From Leisingera sp. ANG-M7 (lineage in GTDB: Bacteria; Pseudomonadota; Alphaproteobacteria; Rhodobacterales; Rhodobacteraceae), in the NCBI RefSeq assembly GCF_000813965.1, contig NZ_JWLI01000001.1:310001-374000 (forward strand): DNA of 64,000 nt. Direction: 5' to 3'. Under the pieces are notes generated by a model. The model made no database searches. It was not told the origin of the DNA and saw nothing but the letters and a program-made list of their open reading frames with translations. This document shows positions 24,601 through 32,838 of the stretch, piece by piece. The translations under genes were made by a program, and so were the position numbers. Within the stretch, counting starts at the first letter, position 1; each line of letters begins with the position of its first letter.

Positions 24601-25394
24601 GTCCTGCATGAACGATGAGATGTTCGGGTCCTCGGGGTCGAAGACCAGACCATCAGCGATGCCGCCATTCACAAAGGCACCCATGACGCCTTTCAGGCCG
24701 GTGACCTTAGAAGCCCCTGCCATGCCCGCAAGGAATTGGGCCGTGCTGGAGGTGAAGCGTCCGTAGGAGGAGACTGGTTCCCGCGCAATGTCGAGTTCCA
24801 GCGCGTCCCCTTTGGTGGTCACCTCACCGCCAAACAGCAGGTCTCCATCACCCTCGCTTTCCGCAAGGGTTTTCAGGCGCACATCAAGGGCACCTTCCTG
24901 GTTCACAATTTGGAGACGGCTGGGGATGCCCCATTCGTCAAGCGTCTGGGACATGGAGATGTCGGCAGCCTCTAGGGCGTCCAGCGTCTCGTTCGCCGCT
25001 TCTTGGACCCCATGGGTGATGGCCCCGGCTGTTTCGTCCAGGAAACCATCTACTGCATTGGCTGCCTGCACCAGCATACCGCCGCTGTTCTTGGTTGCCG
25101 GTTGGGGTTCGCTGCGGGTTCGGTACCACCTTTCATTGAAATAAAGGAGGCCGAAGCTCCCTCACCAAACCGTGCATCAAACTTTCCCGCCAGCCCCGGA
25201 TTGGCTCTCAAATACTCAATGTCACTGCGGTTTGGCTCCCCCCGTTCTGGTGCTAGTAGGGAGTTGGAAGTCTGCGAAAGCGCAGCCTCAGCGGCTCCAT
25301 CACCGAACCGAGCATCAAACTTTTCCGCAAATTCCGGGTGCGCTTGCAAGTAAGCGATGTCACGGCGTGTCGGGCTGATTGTTGTCTCGGTCAT
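21616..25394 (-). pseudogene. Large phage internal virion-like protein, broken by a frameshift and an amber codon
   Basis: Three leftward frames read as one protein of about 1,250 residues. The first (from ATG 25394) has two copies of a GKFDARFGEGA-type repeat. The sense then moves to another frame near 25080-25160 (SFGLLYFNERWYR onwards joins the downstream part). A TAG at 24357-24355 separates EEAR from AVDEGIPQDAAETP in the same frame as the 895-residue remainder, whose GTG at 24303 is the only visible start. Motifs such as WKTHAVNVASNTVNS and AEDEFFKQIMFRSRLKAKL resemble large internal or DNA-ejection proteins of podoviruses. The order is RNase HI, then this gene, with ATGA coupling. It is most likely inactive. 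Confidence 0.75.
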
Positions 25395-25870
25395 TGTGCC
25401 GCGCTCTCCCCGTAAGACGCCGCCTGGGCCAACGTATCAGCTCGTTCATTACCCGGATTTCCGCTGTGGCCTTTGACGTGCTCGAAGGTGACTTGACGGG
25501 TTTCCATCAGCGCCATGATCTGTTGCCAGCGGTCCTGGTTCTTCACCGGCTTATTTTTTGCGCCCTTCCAGCCGTTCTTCATCCAGGTGTTCGGCGCCCA
25601 GTTGGTCGCGCCATTGATCGTGTATTGGCTATCCGTGAAGATGTGCACTGCCGCTCCTTCGGGGACTGCTTGGAGAGCATGGATCACGGCATCCATCTCC
25701 ATCTTGATATTCGTGGTGTCGGGGTCGTGCCCAGAGCGCTCGCTGGTCATGCCATCCGGGTCAGTGAGGACAAACGCCCAACCGCCAGGGCCGGGATTTC
25801 CTCGGCAACTGCCATCGGTGAAGACAATATAGGTGCGAGCCGCCGGGGCGGGTGTGATGTGGTCGGTCAT
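25391..25870 (-). CDS. rnhA: Ribonuclease HI
   Basis: A 159-aa enzyme cutting RNA in RNA-DNA hybrids. Catalytic residues are visible: D19 in FTDGSCRGNPGPGGWA, E58 in IKMEMDAV, D80 in FTDSQYTING and the last Asp in HVKGHSGNPGNERAD. It is complete and of normal length. Start at ATG 25870 was chosen because the upstream extension to 25921 lacks support. It sits in the mobile element, coupled to the broken virion gene, so it is probably phage-derived and additional to the chromosomal copy. Confidence 0.93.
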   Translation of the reverse strand: MTDHITPAPAARTYIVFTDGSCRGNPGPGGWAFVLTDPDGMTSERSGHDPDTTNIKMEMDAVIHALQAVPEGAAVHIFTDSQYTINGATNWAPNTWMKNGWKGAKNKPVKNQDRWQQIMALMETRQVTFEHVKGHSGNPGNERADTLAQAASYGESAAQ

Positions 25871-26039
25871 GTGTGGTGACTCCTTGGGTTCCTTTTCAGG
25901 ACAAGGGCGGCACAGGCGCACACCCCTTTCTTATGGTGCAACCCAATCGACCCACGGACTCGCTGACCTCCATAACCAGAGAACAAAAACAGATAGCAGA
26001 CAAAAAGATCAGCAATAATGACCTATTGTACTCACCATC

Positions 26040-26675
26040 CTATAGCCCCCACCTTTCGAGTGCTTCCTCCGCTGCCGCAGGATCGTTCTTAATCCTCAAA
26101 ACAGTTTGGCGGGTTAAGCCGGTTTCGTTTGAAACCTTCGTGGCACCGGCCTCCTGCCCCAGCATAGACCGCACTGTTTCGAACTGCGTCCTGCTGTAGC
26201 TCGGCTTCTTGCCGCGATACTTCTTACCGTTCGTCTTGGCAGCCTCAATCCCGGCTTTCTGAGCCTCCTTAGTGGCCTCCGCCTGCGCCTGTGCTGTGGC
26301 TGCCATAAAGGCGATGAGGGCGTCCCTCACGGCTTCCTGGATGGGATCAGTGGTAGACCCATCAAACGTCATGTTGTTGATAACAGTGCGGATCACAACG
26401 CCCCGTCGCATAAACTCGCGGATGGTGTCTGTAACGTCCTGATAGTTCCGCCCCAGACGGTCAACCCAGCGGACTACTAAGATGTCTCCCTTGCGCAGCC
26501 TATCATTCAGGCGCTCCCCGCCGGGTCTCTCTGCCAGCCTTGTCGAAACGCCAGATGCGCCTTGGTCAGAAATGACTTCATCAATCTGAAACCCAGCAGC
26601 TCTGGCTTGTGCTTCCTGATGTTCGAGGGTCTGCTCCGCTGTGCTGACGCGAGCGTAAAGAATAGTATGGGACAT
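26040..26675 (-). CDS. Serine recombinase (resolvase/invertase family)
   Basis: A 211-aa small serine recombinase: N-terminal catalytic domain with the Ser nucleophile in LYARVSTAEQTLEHQ (about residue 11), the Arg cluster in VVRWVDRLGRNYQDV (about 69-83), and a C-terminal helix-turn-helix (GATKVSNETGLTRQTVLRIK). Such enzymes resolve or invert DNA between short sites. It is divergent from an upstream inverted-repeat cluster at 26693-26745 that could be its site. It is a second recombinase besides the tyrosine integrase. Confidence 0.92.
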   Translation of the reverse strand: MSHTILYARVSTAEQTLEHQEAQARAAGFQIDEVISDQGASGVSTRLAERPGGERLNDRLRKGDILVVRWVDRLGRNYQDVTDTIREFMRRGVVIRTVINNMTFDGSTTDPIQEAVRDALIAFMAATAQAQAEATKEAQKAGIEAAKTNGKKYRGKKPSYSRTQFETVRSMLGQEAGATKVSNETGLTRQTVLRIKNDPAAAEEALERWGL

Positions 26676-26692
26676 GCTGCCTCAATCTGTCC

Positions 26693-26745
26693 GTTAGGGT
26701 GGCGTCCATTAATTTGCATGTCCGTTGATGGAACGCAACCCTAAC
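26693..26745. repeat. Candidate res site: inverted repeat upstream of the resolvase
   Basis: GTTAGGGTGGCGTCCATTAA (26693-26712) and TTGATGGAACGCAACCCTAA (26725-26744) are imperfect inverted copies about 20 bp long, starting 18 bp from the resolvase start codon. Related half-sites GGTGCAACCTAATTGCG (26759) and GGTGCAACCCAAT (25935) occur nearby. This is consistent with resolvase subsites or an autoregulatory operator. Confidence 0.6.
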
Positions 26746-26856
26746 GTACACTTCTAAGGTGCAACCTAATTGCGTCCGCAAAGGTATACCCTTTTGGGCA
26801 CCCCTCTACTCGCAAGTAGACCACCCCAAGGTTGCTAGAATTAACGGGGGTTAGCG

Positions 26857-26985
26857 ATGAACCTGCCAGAAAGCCCCCGGGGTCTCGCTACTTCCCGTAA
26901 GGGGGCCAGCTACGGGACCACCAACAGGGGGTACGGGGGGAAAGCGCTACTCGTCTCCACCGTAGGAGGGGGTTCAGATTTTTGA
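26857..26985 (+). CDS. Possible Gly-rich small protein (42 aa)
   Basis: An ATG preceded by a G-rich stretch opens a 42-codon frame, Gly/Ser/Thr-rich (GASYGTTNRGYGGK). No family is recognised. The surrounding 26746-27005 stretch holds no other gene candidate. It may well be non-coding. Confidence 0.25.
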   Translation: MNLPESPRGLATSRKGASYGTTNRGYGGKALLVSTVGGGSDF

Positions 26986-27005
26986 CCCCAAAAACTGCCC
27001 GGAGG

Positions 27006-27167
27006 CTAGAGCCGTGACTTGAAGTTTTCATAGTGGAGTGCGTAGGCGAGGAAACCGAACAGCACTCCGCCTGCCCACTGCCCGAAGTAAACGCAGCCGA
27101 AAGAGAGTGCTCCCAAAGTCAAAACTCCGAGCCAGACCCAGATAGTAGTCAAAACTGAAGCCGTCAT
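27006..27167 (-). CDS. Small two-segment membrane protein (53 aa)
   Basis: Reading frame from ATG 27167 to TAG 27006. The protein is strongly hydrophobic: TIWVWLGVLTLGALSFGCVY and WAGGVLFGFLAYAL form two likely membrane helices, followed by the short charged tail HYENFKSRL. No recognised family. The layout fits a holin-like or toxin-like small membrane protein, but this is inference. AGGTGTTTGC precedes the start. Confidence 0.5.
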   Translation of the reverse strand: MTASVLTTIWVWLGVLTLGALSFGCVYFGQWAGGVLFGFLAYALHYENFKSRL

Positions 27168-27661
27168 TGCAAACACCTGGAGCTAGCTAGATTTTTCATA
27201 GGGCTTTCAATCAAGTACCAACCGGGAACCCCAAAAGGTAGTACGGAAACCAATACGTTTCGCGCTGATGCCTGACCGTATCGACCCACCGTACTCCCTT
27301 TCCGCAGTCGAACTTGTTCCTGTCTTGGGCTCTGATGCGGTCCAGACTGCCCGGGCCAGTAGCCGGGCCTCCTTGTGCTGGCTGGTCCTTGCCAGCTACG
27401 GAGAAGTCATTGAGGATGCTACAGTGCGACCGAATTCTCTGCCGAAGATCGAACAGTTTCTGGCTACCTCTTGCTGTTCCGCCAGCCAGCCGATAGAGAG
27501 CTTCGCTGAGTCCACCCAGCAAGCTTGTCGCCAACAATCGGTAGAAATTGCAGGCATGAATGCTTGACGGTGAGACTGTATAGCGGGCATTAATCAGAAC
27601 TTAATACCACATCTAGAGTCTAGCTCTGTGATAGAAGCGGTAGTCGAGGAGTACATCGAGC
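27168..27661. other. 494-bp stretch with only doubtful ORFs
   Basis: Between the small membrane gene and the methyltransferases there is no convincing gene. A leftward frame (27211-27537) starts at TTG without a ribosome binding site and reads as a mixed 108-aa peptide; overlapping frames on both strands compete with it. The stretch probably contains the promoter of the methyltransferase operon. Confidence 0.4.
27613..27623. promoter_or_regulatory. Palindrome before the methyltransferase operon
   Basis: CTAGA-G-TCTAG is a perfect 11-bp palindrome 38 bp before the first methyltransferase ATG. It could be an autoregulatory operator for the restriction-modification genes. No C-protein gene is present, so a methyltransferase would have to bind it. 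Confidence 0.3.
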
Positions 27662-28762
27662 ATGAATTTGCCAGTCATTGATCTGTTCGCGGGGGCTGGC
27701 GGATTGAGCATTGGAGCCACTCAAGCTGGCTGCGATGTGAAGGCGTCTGTTGAGCTTGATGCGACCGCTTGTGAAACACTGAAGAGAAACAATGGGTTCC
27801 ATGGTAATGTTTCTAACGAAGACGTTTCCAAGATTTCTGGACAAAATTTGCGCACCTTGGCTGGACTGTCGAGCACCGATCCCCTCGTGGTCGTAGGTGG
27901 CGCACCATGCCAGCCGTTTTCTAAAGCGGCATATTGGGTCGAAAATGGCGAGGAAGCTCGTTATCGAAGGGCTCGCGCACAAGGGCAAACGATTGATAAA
28001 CCAGGGACAAAAAGCGAAGCGCGACCTGACGAACGCAGAAACTTGGTTCTTGAATTCTGGCGCTTGATCAACGAGTCCAATGCAGACGGGTTCGTTTTCG
28101 AGAATGTCCCTTCAATAAGGCATCCCAAAAACCGCCCAGTCCTAGAAGCATTCATCGCAGAGGCGGAACGCGCTGGTTACTTTGTGTCTGAGACATTGGG
28201 TAAAGCCGTTGAGCATGGTGTAGCTCAAAAGCGTGAGCGAGTTTTTTTGCTCGGTTCGAAAAAGAAGAAACCGCAAGCGCCTGCCCCTACCCACGCCTTA
28301 CCGGGGAAAAATGTGCCCGGCCTGCTTCCAGCGTTTACGACTGGTGAAGCGCTCGACGGATTGGACGATGAGCGTTACTTCGAACCAGAAGAAATTGTAG
28401 CAGGTAAGTGGGCAGACCATCTAAAAACTGTACCACCAGGCTGGAACTACAAAGCTCACACGGCCTGGGCAGGGCATCCAAACCCGACTTTTGTCACTGA
28501 GACGCGTTTCTGGAACTTCCTCCTTAAACTAGACCCTAACAAACCATCATGGACACTAGCGGCATCTCCAGGGCCATGGACTGGACCTTTCCATTGGGAC
28601 TCCAGGAGGCTGCGGACCGTTGAGATGGCGGCCATTCAAGGATTTCCATCCGGTTACCAGTTTTCTGGAAGCAGAAGAGAACGTGTGAGGCAACTGGGAA
28701 ACGCCGTTCCGCCTCCTTTGGCAAAATCCATGGTTTCGTCGGTAATGGAGGCCGTCGCATGA
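27662..28762 (+). CDS. DNA (cytosine-5) methyltransferase 1
   Basis: A complete 366-aa C5 methyltransferase. Motif I is IDLFAGAGGLSIG (residues 6-18). Motif IV is GGAPCQPFS with catalytic C83. Motif VI is FVFENV, motif VIII is AQKRERVFLLG and motif X is RQLGNAVPPPLAKSM at the C-terminus. A variable target-recognition region lies about residues 225-300. The stop overlaps the start of a second methyltransferase (ATGA), and an HNH protein follows, so it is the modification arm of a restriction system. The recognition sequence cannot be read from the protein. Confidence 0.95.
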   Translation: MNLPVIDLFAGAGGLSIGATQAGCDVKASVELDATACETLKRNNGFHGNVSNEDVSKISGQNLRTLAGLSSTDPLVVVGGAPCQPFSKAAYWVENGEEARYRRARAQGQTIDKPGTKSEARPDERRNLVLEFWRLINESNADGFVFENVPSIRHPKNRPVLEAFIAEAERAGYFVSETLGKAVEHGVAQKRERVFLLGSKKKKPQAPAPTHALPGKNVPGLLPAFTTGEALDGLDDERYFEPEEIVAGKWADHLKTVPPGWNYKAHTAWAGHPNPTFVTETRFWNFLLKLDPNKPSWTLAASPGPWTGPFHWDSRRLRTVEMAAIQGFPSGYQFSGSRRERVRQLGNAVPPPLAKSMVSSVMEAVA

Positions 28763-29820
28763 AAGAGACCCTTACATCGGTGAGTCTGTTTTCCGGCTGC
28801 GGGGGCTTGGATGCTGGCTTAGAGGACGCTGGCTTTCGCACGTTGTTCGCCACCGACAGTGAAAAAACCTGCCAGATCACGTATGAGCACAACTTTCCTT
28901 CCGCAAAGTTTGCCTTGGCCCGCATTGGCGAACTAACTGAGGCGAAACTCAAAGACGAGTTAGGCGACCGGGCAGAAAGCATTGACCTACTGGCGGGAGG
29001 CCCACCTTGCCCTCCGTTCTCCAAAAGCAGGTTCTATCGCAAAGATATGCCCAGAGCCTTGGACGATCCAAACGGCTTAGAAACTGTTGAAGGCTATCTC
29101 AACGTTTTGAGTTGGTTGCGCCCTCGTGCGTTCATTTTGGAGAATGTAAAGGGGCTGTCCTATAAAGTGCATGCTGAAGCATTGCACACAATCACTTCAC
29201 GAGCCGAAGCACTTGGTTACAATGTCAGCCAAAAAACTCTCAATGCGGCCGATTATGGCGTGCCACAGATGCGCGAACGTTTTTTTGTAGTTGGCCTACT
29301 TGACGGAGAGTTCAAATTTCCGGCTCCCACCCATGATAAAGAGGGTAATCTGGGGTTGCCTAAATGGGTGACTGCTGGGCATGCTATCTCAGATTTAGAT
29401 ACTGAAGAAAATGCAGACGATACTGGGCATTTTGCTGGTGGAAAATTTCATCACCTCTTGGCTCAGATACCCCCCGGGGAAAACTACCTGCACCTGACAA
29501 AGGAACGAGGGCACCCCAATCCGGTCTTTAAGTGGCGCAGTCGCTACTGGTCTTATCTTTTGAAGTTGAGCCCTGAGAAACCCTCATGGACAATTCAGGC
29601 AAGACGCTCAAATAACATGGGCCCTTTGCACTGGCGAAACCGAATTTTGCGTATCGAAGAAGTGAAAAGGTTGCAGAGTTTTTCGGATGACTTTTATTTG
29701 TCAGGCACCGTTGAGCAACAATGGCGACAAATTGGGAACGCTGTCCCTCCTCGACTTGCGGCAGCGCTTGGTCAACAACTTGTACTACATTTGCAAAAGA
29801 AAGTGTCTAAGGCCGCTTAG
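28759..29820 (+). CDS. DNA (cytosine-5) methyltransferase 2
   Basis: A second complete C5 methyltransferase, 353 aa. Motif I is LFSGCGGLDAG (residues 10-20). Motif IV reads GGPPCPPFS with catalytic C84, where Gln after Cys is replaced by Pro. ILENV, PQMRERFFVVG and QIGNAVPPRLAAAL complete the set. It is clearly diverged from methyltransferase 1, so the pair is not a recent duplication. Two C5 enzymes in one operon usually mean an asymmetric target, each enzyme protecting one strand. It is coupled to the upstream gene by a 4-nt overlap. Confidence 0.94.
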   Translation: MKETLTSVSLFSGCGGLDAGLEDAGFRTLFATDSEKTCQITYEHNFPSAKFALARIGELTEAKLKDELGDRAESIDLLAGGPPCPPFSKSRFYRKDMPRALDDPNGLETVEGYLNVLSWLRPRAFILENVKGLSYKVHAEALHTITSRAEALGYNVSQKTLNAADYGVPQMRERFFVVGLLDGEFKFPAPTHDKEGNLGLPKWVTAGHAISDLDTEENADDTGHFAGGKFHHLLAQIPPGENYLHLTKERGHPNPVFKWRSRYWSYLLKLSPEKPSWTIQARRSNNMGPLHWRNRILRIEEVKRLQSFSDDFYLSGTVEQQWRQIGNAVPPRLAAALGQQLVLHLQKKVSKAA

Positions 29821-29845
29821 AGCTTTCATTTCTTTGGATAAATAG

Positions 29846-30865
29846 ATGGCTCCGCTTAGAAAACCAGCATTGTTTCGCATTTTCGAGAACTCGCTTCGAA
29901 AGTGCGGCCTCAACTTCCTTAGACTTTCGGCTGAGGGGGCTCACCCAGCCTCCTACCAAGTAATTGGACCAGCAAACTCATTTACGGTCCAGGTCTATAT
30001 CTGGAATTTGACCTTCGGTGGGCGTCAGTCAATTCCGGGTGAATGGAGAATTCAAGTTACAGGTCTACCTGAGTTCGGCGGGCACCAGCGTTTTCAGCCT
30101 AAAGAAGGTGAAAAAACTGTTGTTCTCGGATGGTGCCAAGAGCTTCAGGTGTTTGCTGGGTATGACGTTACCAAGCATCTCGGTCCCTTAGGGGGGTCAC
30201 CCTCTATTCAAATTCGTCAACCTGCACTCGAAGCATGTAGAGTTAACGGTCTTGCTCACCACTTTAGGGGAGGGGAAGAGGTTGCTTTCGCGATAAAACC
30301 GGAGTGCATGGGAATTTATCTAGACTTTGTAGAAGACCTCCACGCCTGCGGATCATCAAATGAAGCACTAGAATTGCTCGCTGGCATCTTCGAGGACCCA
30401 CCGCTCATTGATGATAGTGAGGTTAATGAGAAAGTACCCGAGCCGCGCCGCTTTGCTGTCGTCTCCACTAAGAAGGCATTACGTGACGCGAACTTCAGCA
30501 ATCGAGTCTTGACCGCTTACTCAAATACGTGTGCGATGTGCGGCACTCAACTACGGCTGCTCGATGCGGCTCACATTTTACCTGCTGCACACCCTGAGAG
30601 CACTGACGATACCAGCAATGGGATTTCTCTATGCGCTCTGCACCATCGCGCATATGATCGAGGCCTTGTCACTTTTGGTACGAATTACCGAATTCACATC
30701 AATGCTTCGGCAGTAGAAGAACTCACCGACAGAAACTTGCACGGCGGCCTGGAGAAGTTCAGTGAGAACTTGTTCCATATGATTGAAGTTCCCCCTGCAA
30801 AAGCTGACCGGCCCGCTGAAAAGTATGTCGAGCAAGTCAACAGTTTGCGGGGCTGGGTTATCTGA
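29846..30865 (+). CDS. HNH endonuclease, probable restriction enzyme partner
   Basis: A 339-aa protein. The C-terminal part (about residues 227-275) is an HNH_2-like nuclease: TCAMCGTQLRLLDAAHILPA, then SNGISLCALHHRAYDRGLVTF, with the two Cys pairs for zinc and the catalytic His. The first 190 residues form a beta-rich region that I do not recognise (WRIQVTGLPEFGG; YDVTKHLGPLGGSPSIQI) and that may be the DNA-reading domain. It starts 25 bp after methyltransferase 2. The gene order makes it the restriction arm; alternatively it is a modification-dependent nuclease. Confidence 0.88.
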   Translation: MAPLRKPALFRIFENSLRKCGLNFLRLSAEGAHPASYQVIGPANSFTVQVYIWNLTFGGRQSIPGEWRIQVTGLPEFGGHQRFQPKEGEKTVVLGWCQELQVFAGYDVTKHLGPLGGSPSIQIRQPALEACRVNGLAHHFRGGEEVAFAIKPECMGIYLDFVEDLHACGSSNEALELLAGIFEDPPLIDDSEVNEKVPEPRRFAVVSTKKALRDANFSNRVLTAYSNTCAMCGTQLRLLDAAHILPAAHPESTDDTSNGISLCALHHRAYDRGLVTFGTNYRIHINASAVEELTDRNLHGGLEKFSENLFHMIEVPPAKADRPAEKYVEQVNSLRGWVI

Positions 30866-30933
30866 AGTGCAGGCAAGCCTCAGAACCTGTGACACTTCTT
30901 CTTCACCGGCTTGACGCAGAAGAGGTCACGAAA

Positions 30934-31110
30934 TCAATGCAGGAACCGAACGGCCAACAAAATAAAAATTAAGAGTAGTGTCGCAAACGCTGCACCGGCC
31001 AGCAATGGCACAAGAGGGTTCCGTCGGTTGATCCTCGAAGCCTCCTCTAAGGACCATTCAATTTCTTTGTATGCCGCCTCTAGGATAGCGTCGAAACGTT
31101 CAGTATTCAT
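30934..31110 (-). CDS. Small single-pass membrane protein (58 aa)
   Basis: A frame from ATG 31110 to TGA 30934. The N-terminal half is a charged amphipathic helix (FDAILEAAYKEIEWSLEEAS). It is followed by the membrane helix LVPLLAGAAFATLLLIFILLAVRF. It lies 23 bp downstream of the integrase gene on the same strand and convergent to the HNH gene. The function is unknown. Confidence 0.5.
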   Translation of the reverse strand: MNTERFDAILEAAYKEIEWSLEEASRINRRNPLVPLLAGAAFATLLLIFILLAVRFLH

Positions 31111-31133
31111 CTGCCCTGCTCCCGTCCTGGAGA

Positions 31134-32732
31134 TTACCGCAGTATCGACTTTATCAGCTTCATCTGCTGCGCCAAGCCGGGAAGCATCTCAAATCCTTTG
31201 CCGTAAGCCCGGGCTGACCCGCCACCAGAGCGGCCAGTGATGTATAACTTTGCCGAGTCGGACATCCCGGCTGCCATCGCCAAATCCTCGAACAAATGTC
31301 GCCACCCATGGTTTGGCGCCAACTCCTTGCGGGTGATCTTCAACTCTTCCCGTAGCCAATCCCTGATGTTCAACGCCGCCCTATTTGGGAACATACGGGC
31401 GTCTTGCGATTTGTTGCTGCACCCATTTACGAATTCCAGAAGCCCTTCGGCTACAAGGTCAGGATGGACGGGGACCTGTCGGACACTGTGCTCGTTCTTG
31501 ACGTTCCGCTTTCCCATCGTAGTGATTTTGTAGAACCAGTCCTCGCCCACCTTGAAGAAGTCTTTCGGGACAAGCTGCCCGACCTCATTAATCCGGGCAC
31601 CGGAGTAAGCACACATCCAAGGCAACCAGCGGAGGTCTGGCTTTGACTGCTTTCGGGCCATTCGAAGAACCTTCTGGGCCTCATCAAGCCTAAAGGTCTT
31701 CTCTTCACTGGGAACTGGCTGGTGGCGTGGGAGCTTTACGAGGGTCAGAGGGTTTCCTTCAGGGAAGAACTCTCCAAGCCCTTGCTGCCTCCCCCATTCT
31801 ACAACTGTACGGAGGTTCTGAAGCCGCTGACCAATGGTGTTGTTAGAAAGCTCTTCAGCTTCCAGCATGTCCTGCTTCCAGCCATCGACATCCTTTGCGG
31901 TGATCTGTGCCGCGTTTTCGCTACCCACGAACTCCGCATACTCCGTTGCGGCACGCCTGAATTTGCTTTCAGTCGCAGCAATCATAGCAACGCCGCCCCT
32001 GCCCGCTGCACGCTGCTTCACCTCCTTGTCGATGATGGACTGGAAGGTAACTACCGGCTCCGCTACAGGAGCCTTAGGCGTGGCTGGTGCAGGGATGTAT
32101 TCGGGGTATTTGGAGGTCTCACCGGTATCTGAATAGTCCCCCTCAGCCTTCGCCTCGTTGACCCTAGCGGCATCGTTCATGGCATCCGCAACCATTCGCA
32201 GCAGTTTGGGTCTATCTTCCAGGCGCAACAACACTCGCTTGCTGGCAAGGAATGCGTCAACCAAGCCTCCAAACCGCTCCTCCAAAGAATTCGGCGGGGG
32301 ATCATCTCTCGGTATCCACAGAAGCTTCCGCCCGTCCGAAAGAGCCGCATTGTTTTGAGCCCGGACCCTTTGCCACACTTCCGGCTCCCCGGGGTCTTCA
32401 TCAAATGCTTTGACCCAGCCAGCTCGCATTTCGCCCGCCAGAGCCAGGAGCGACTTGTGGCTCAGCCTTTGAGGTCCCGTACGGACTGCATCCCAGTGGG
32501 CCAGGATCGCCTCATGGGCCGGGAGAAAACGCCGTTTAGCTTCCTCCCAGTCACTCGTCCCAAGTGAAGCCTTAACGGCACTCCCGGCCTTCACCCGCCG
32601 GAGACTCCCATTGAGGGGGATAGAAAGTTCCGTTCCCTTGACCTTGCTCGCTATGTCAGCGGGCACGGCAATCCTCAAATAGTAGTTCGGATTGGCACCA
32701 ATACGGATTGGTTTCGGCATCCCTCGCCCCAT
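31134..32732 (-). CDS. int: Tyrosine recombinase integrase of the tRNA-Val(CAC) element
   Basis: A long 532-aa integrase with an N-terminal DUF6538-like domain (YYLRIAVPADIASKVKGTEL, residues 17-36), a middle helical region with Pro-rich linker about 210-228, and a C-terminal catalytic domain. Visible catalytic residues are R380 (YSGARINEVGQL), H475-x-x-R478 (NHGWRHLFED) and Tyr510 (SARAYGKGF). The start at ATG 32732 lies 83 bp from attR in the tRNA gene. Transcription runs away from the tRNA into the element, the usual orientation of such integrases. Confidence 0.93.
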   Translation of the reverse strand: MGRGMPKPIRIGANPNYYLRIAVPADIASKVKGTELSIPLNGSLRRVKAGSAVKASLGTSDWEEAKRRFLPAHEAILAHWDAVRTGPQRLSHKSLLALAGEMRAGWVKAFDEDPGEPEVWQRVRAQNNAALSDGRKLLWIPRDDPPPNSLEERFGGLVDAFLASKRVLLRLEDRPKLLRMVADAMNDAARVNEAKAEGDYSDTGETSKYPEYIPAPATPKAPVAEPVVTFQSIIDKEVKQRAAGRGGVAMIAATESKFRRAATEYAEFVGSENAAQITAKDVDGWKQDMLEAEELSNNTIGQRLQNLRTVVEWGRQQGLGEFFPEGNPLTLVKLPRHQPVPSEEKTFRLDEAQKVLRMARKQSKPDLRWLPWMCAYSGARINEVGQLVPKDFFKVGEDWFYKITTMGKRNVKNEHSVRQVPVHPDLVAEGLLEFVNGCSNKSQDARMFPNRAALNIRDWLREELKITRKELAPNHGWRHLFEDLAMAAGMSDSAKLYITGRSGGGSARAYGKGFEMLPGLAQQMKLIKSILR

Positions 32733-32814
32733 GTTGATGTACCACCTCTATGTACCAGTCGAGGCGGAGCTTTCCTGCTATTAAGCAGAAACCCATGTAA
32801 ATCAAAGGGATAGA

Positions 32815-32838
32815 ATGGTGGGTGATAAGAGATTTGAA
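32815..32838. repeat. attR core repeat within tRNA-Val(CAC)
   Basis: The 24-bp copy is identical to 20065-20088. It covers the tRNA 3' end and T-arm, so integration restores an intact tRNA gene. Confidence 0.92.

Larger units (their letters stand above)
20065..32838. mobile_element. Integrated element in tRNA-Val(CAC), about 12.8 kb
   Basis: Bounded by a 24-bp perfect direct repeat (20065-20088 and 32815-32838) that corresponds to the 3' end of tRNA-Val(CAC). The tyrosine integrase ends the element next to the tRNA. Content: ParB-like protein, broken virion gene, RNase HI, serine resolvase, two cytosine methyltransferases, an HNH protein and small membrane proteins. No terminase, capsid or replication module is recognised. 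It looks like a phage-derived or hybrid defence-carrying island rather than a complete prophage. Base composition is visibly more AT-rich in 26700-31100 than in the flanks. Confidence 0.9.
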
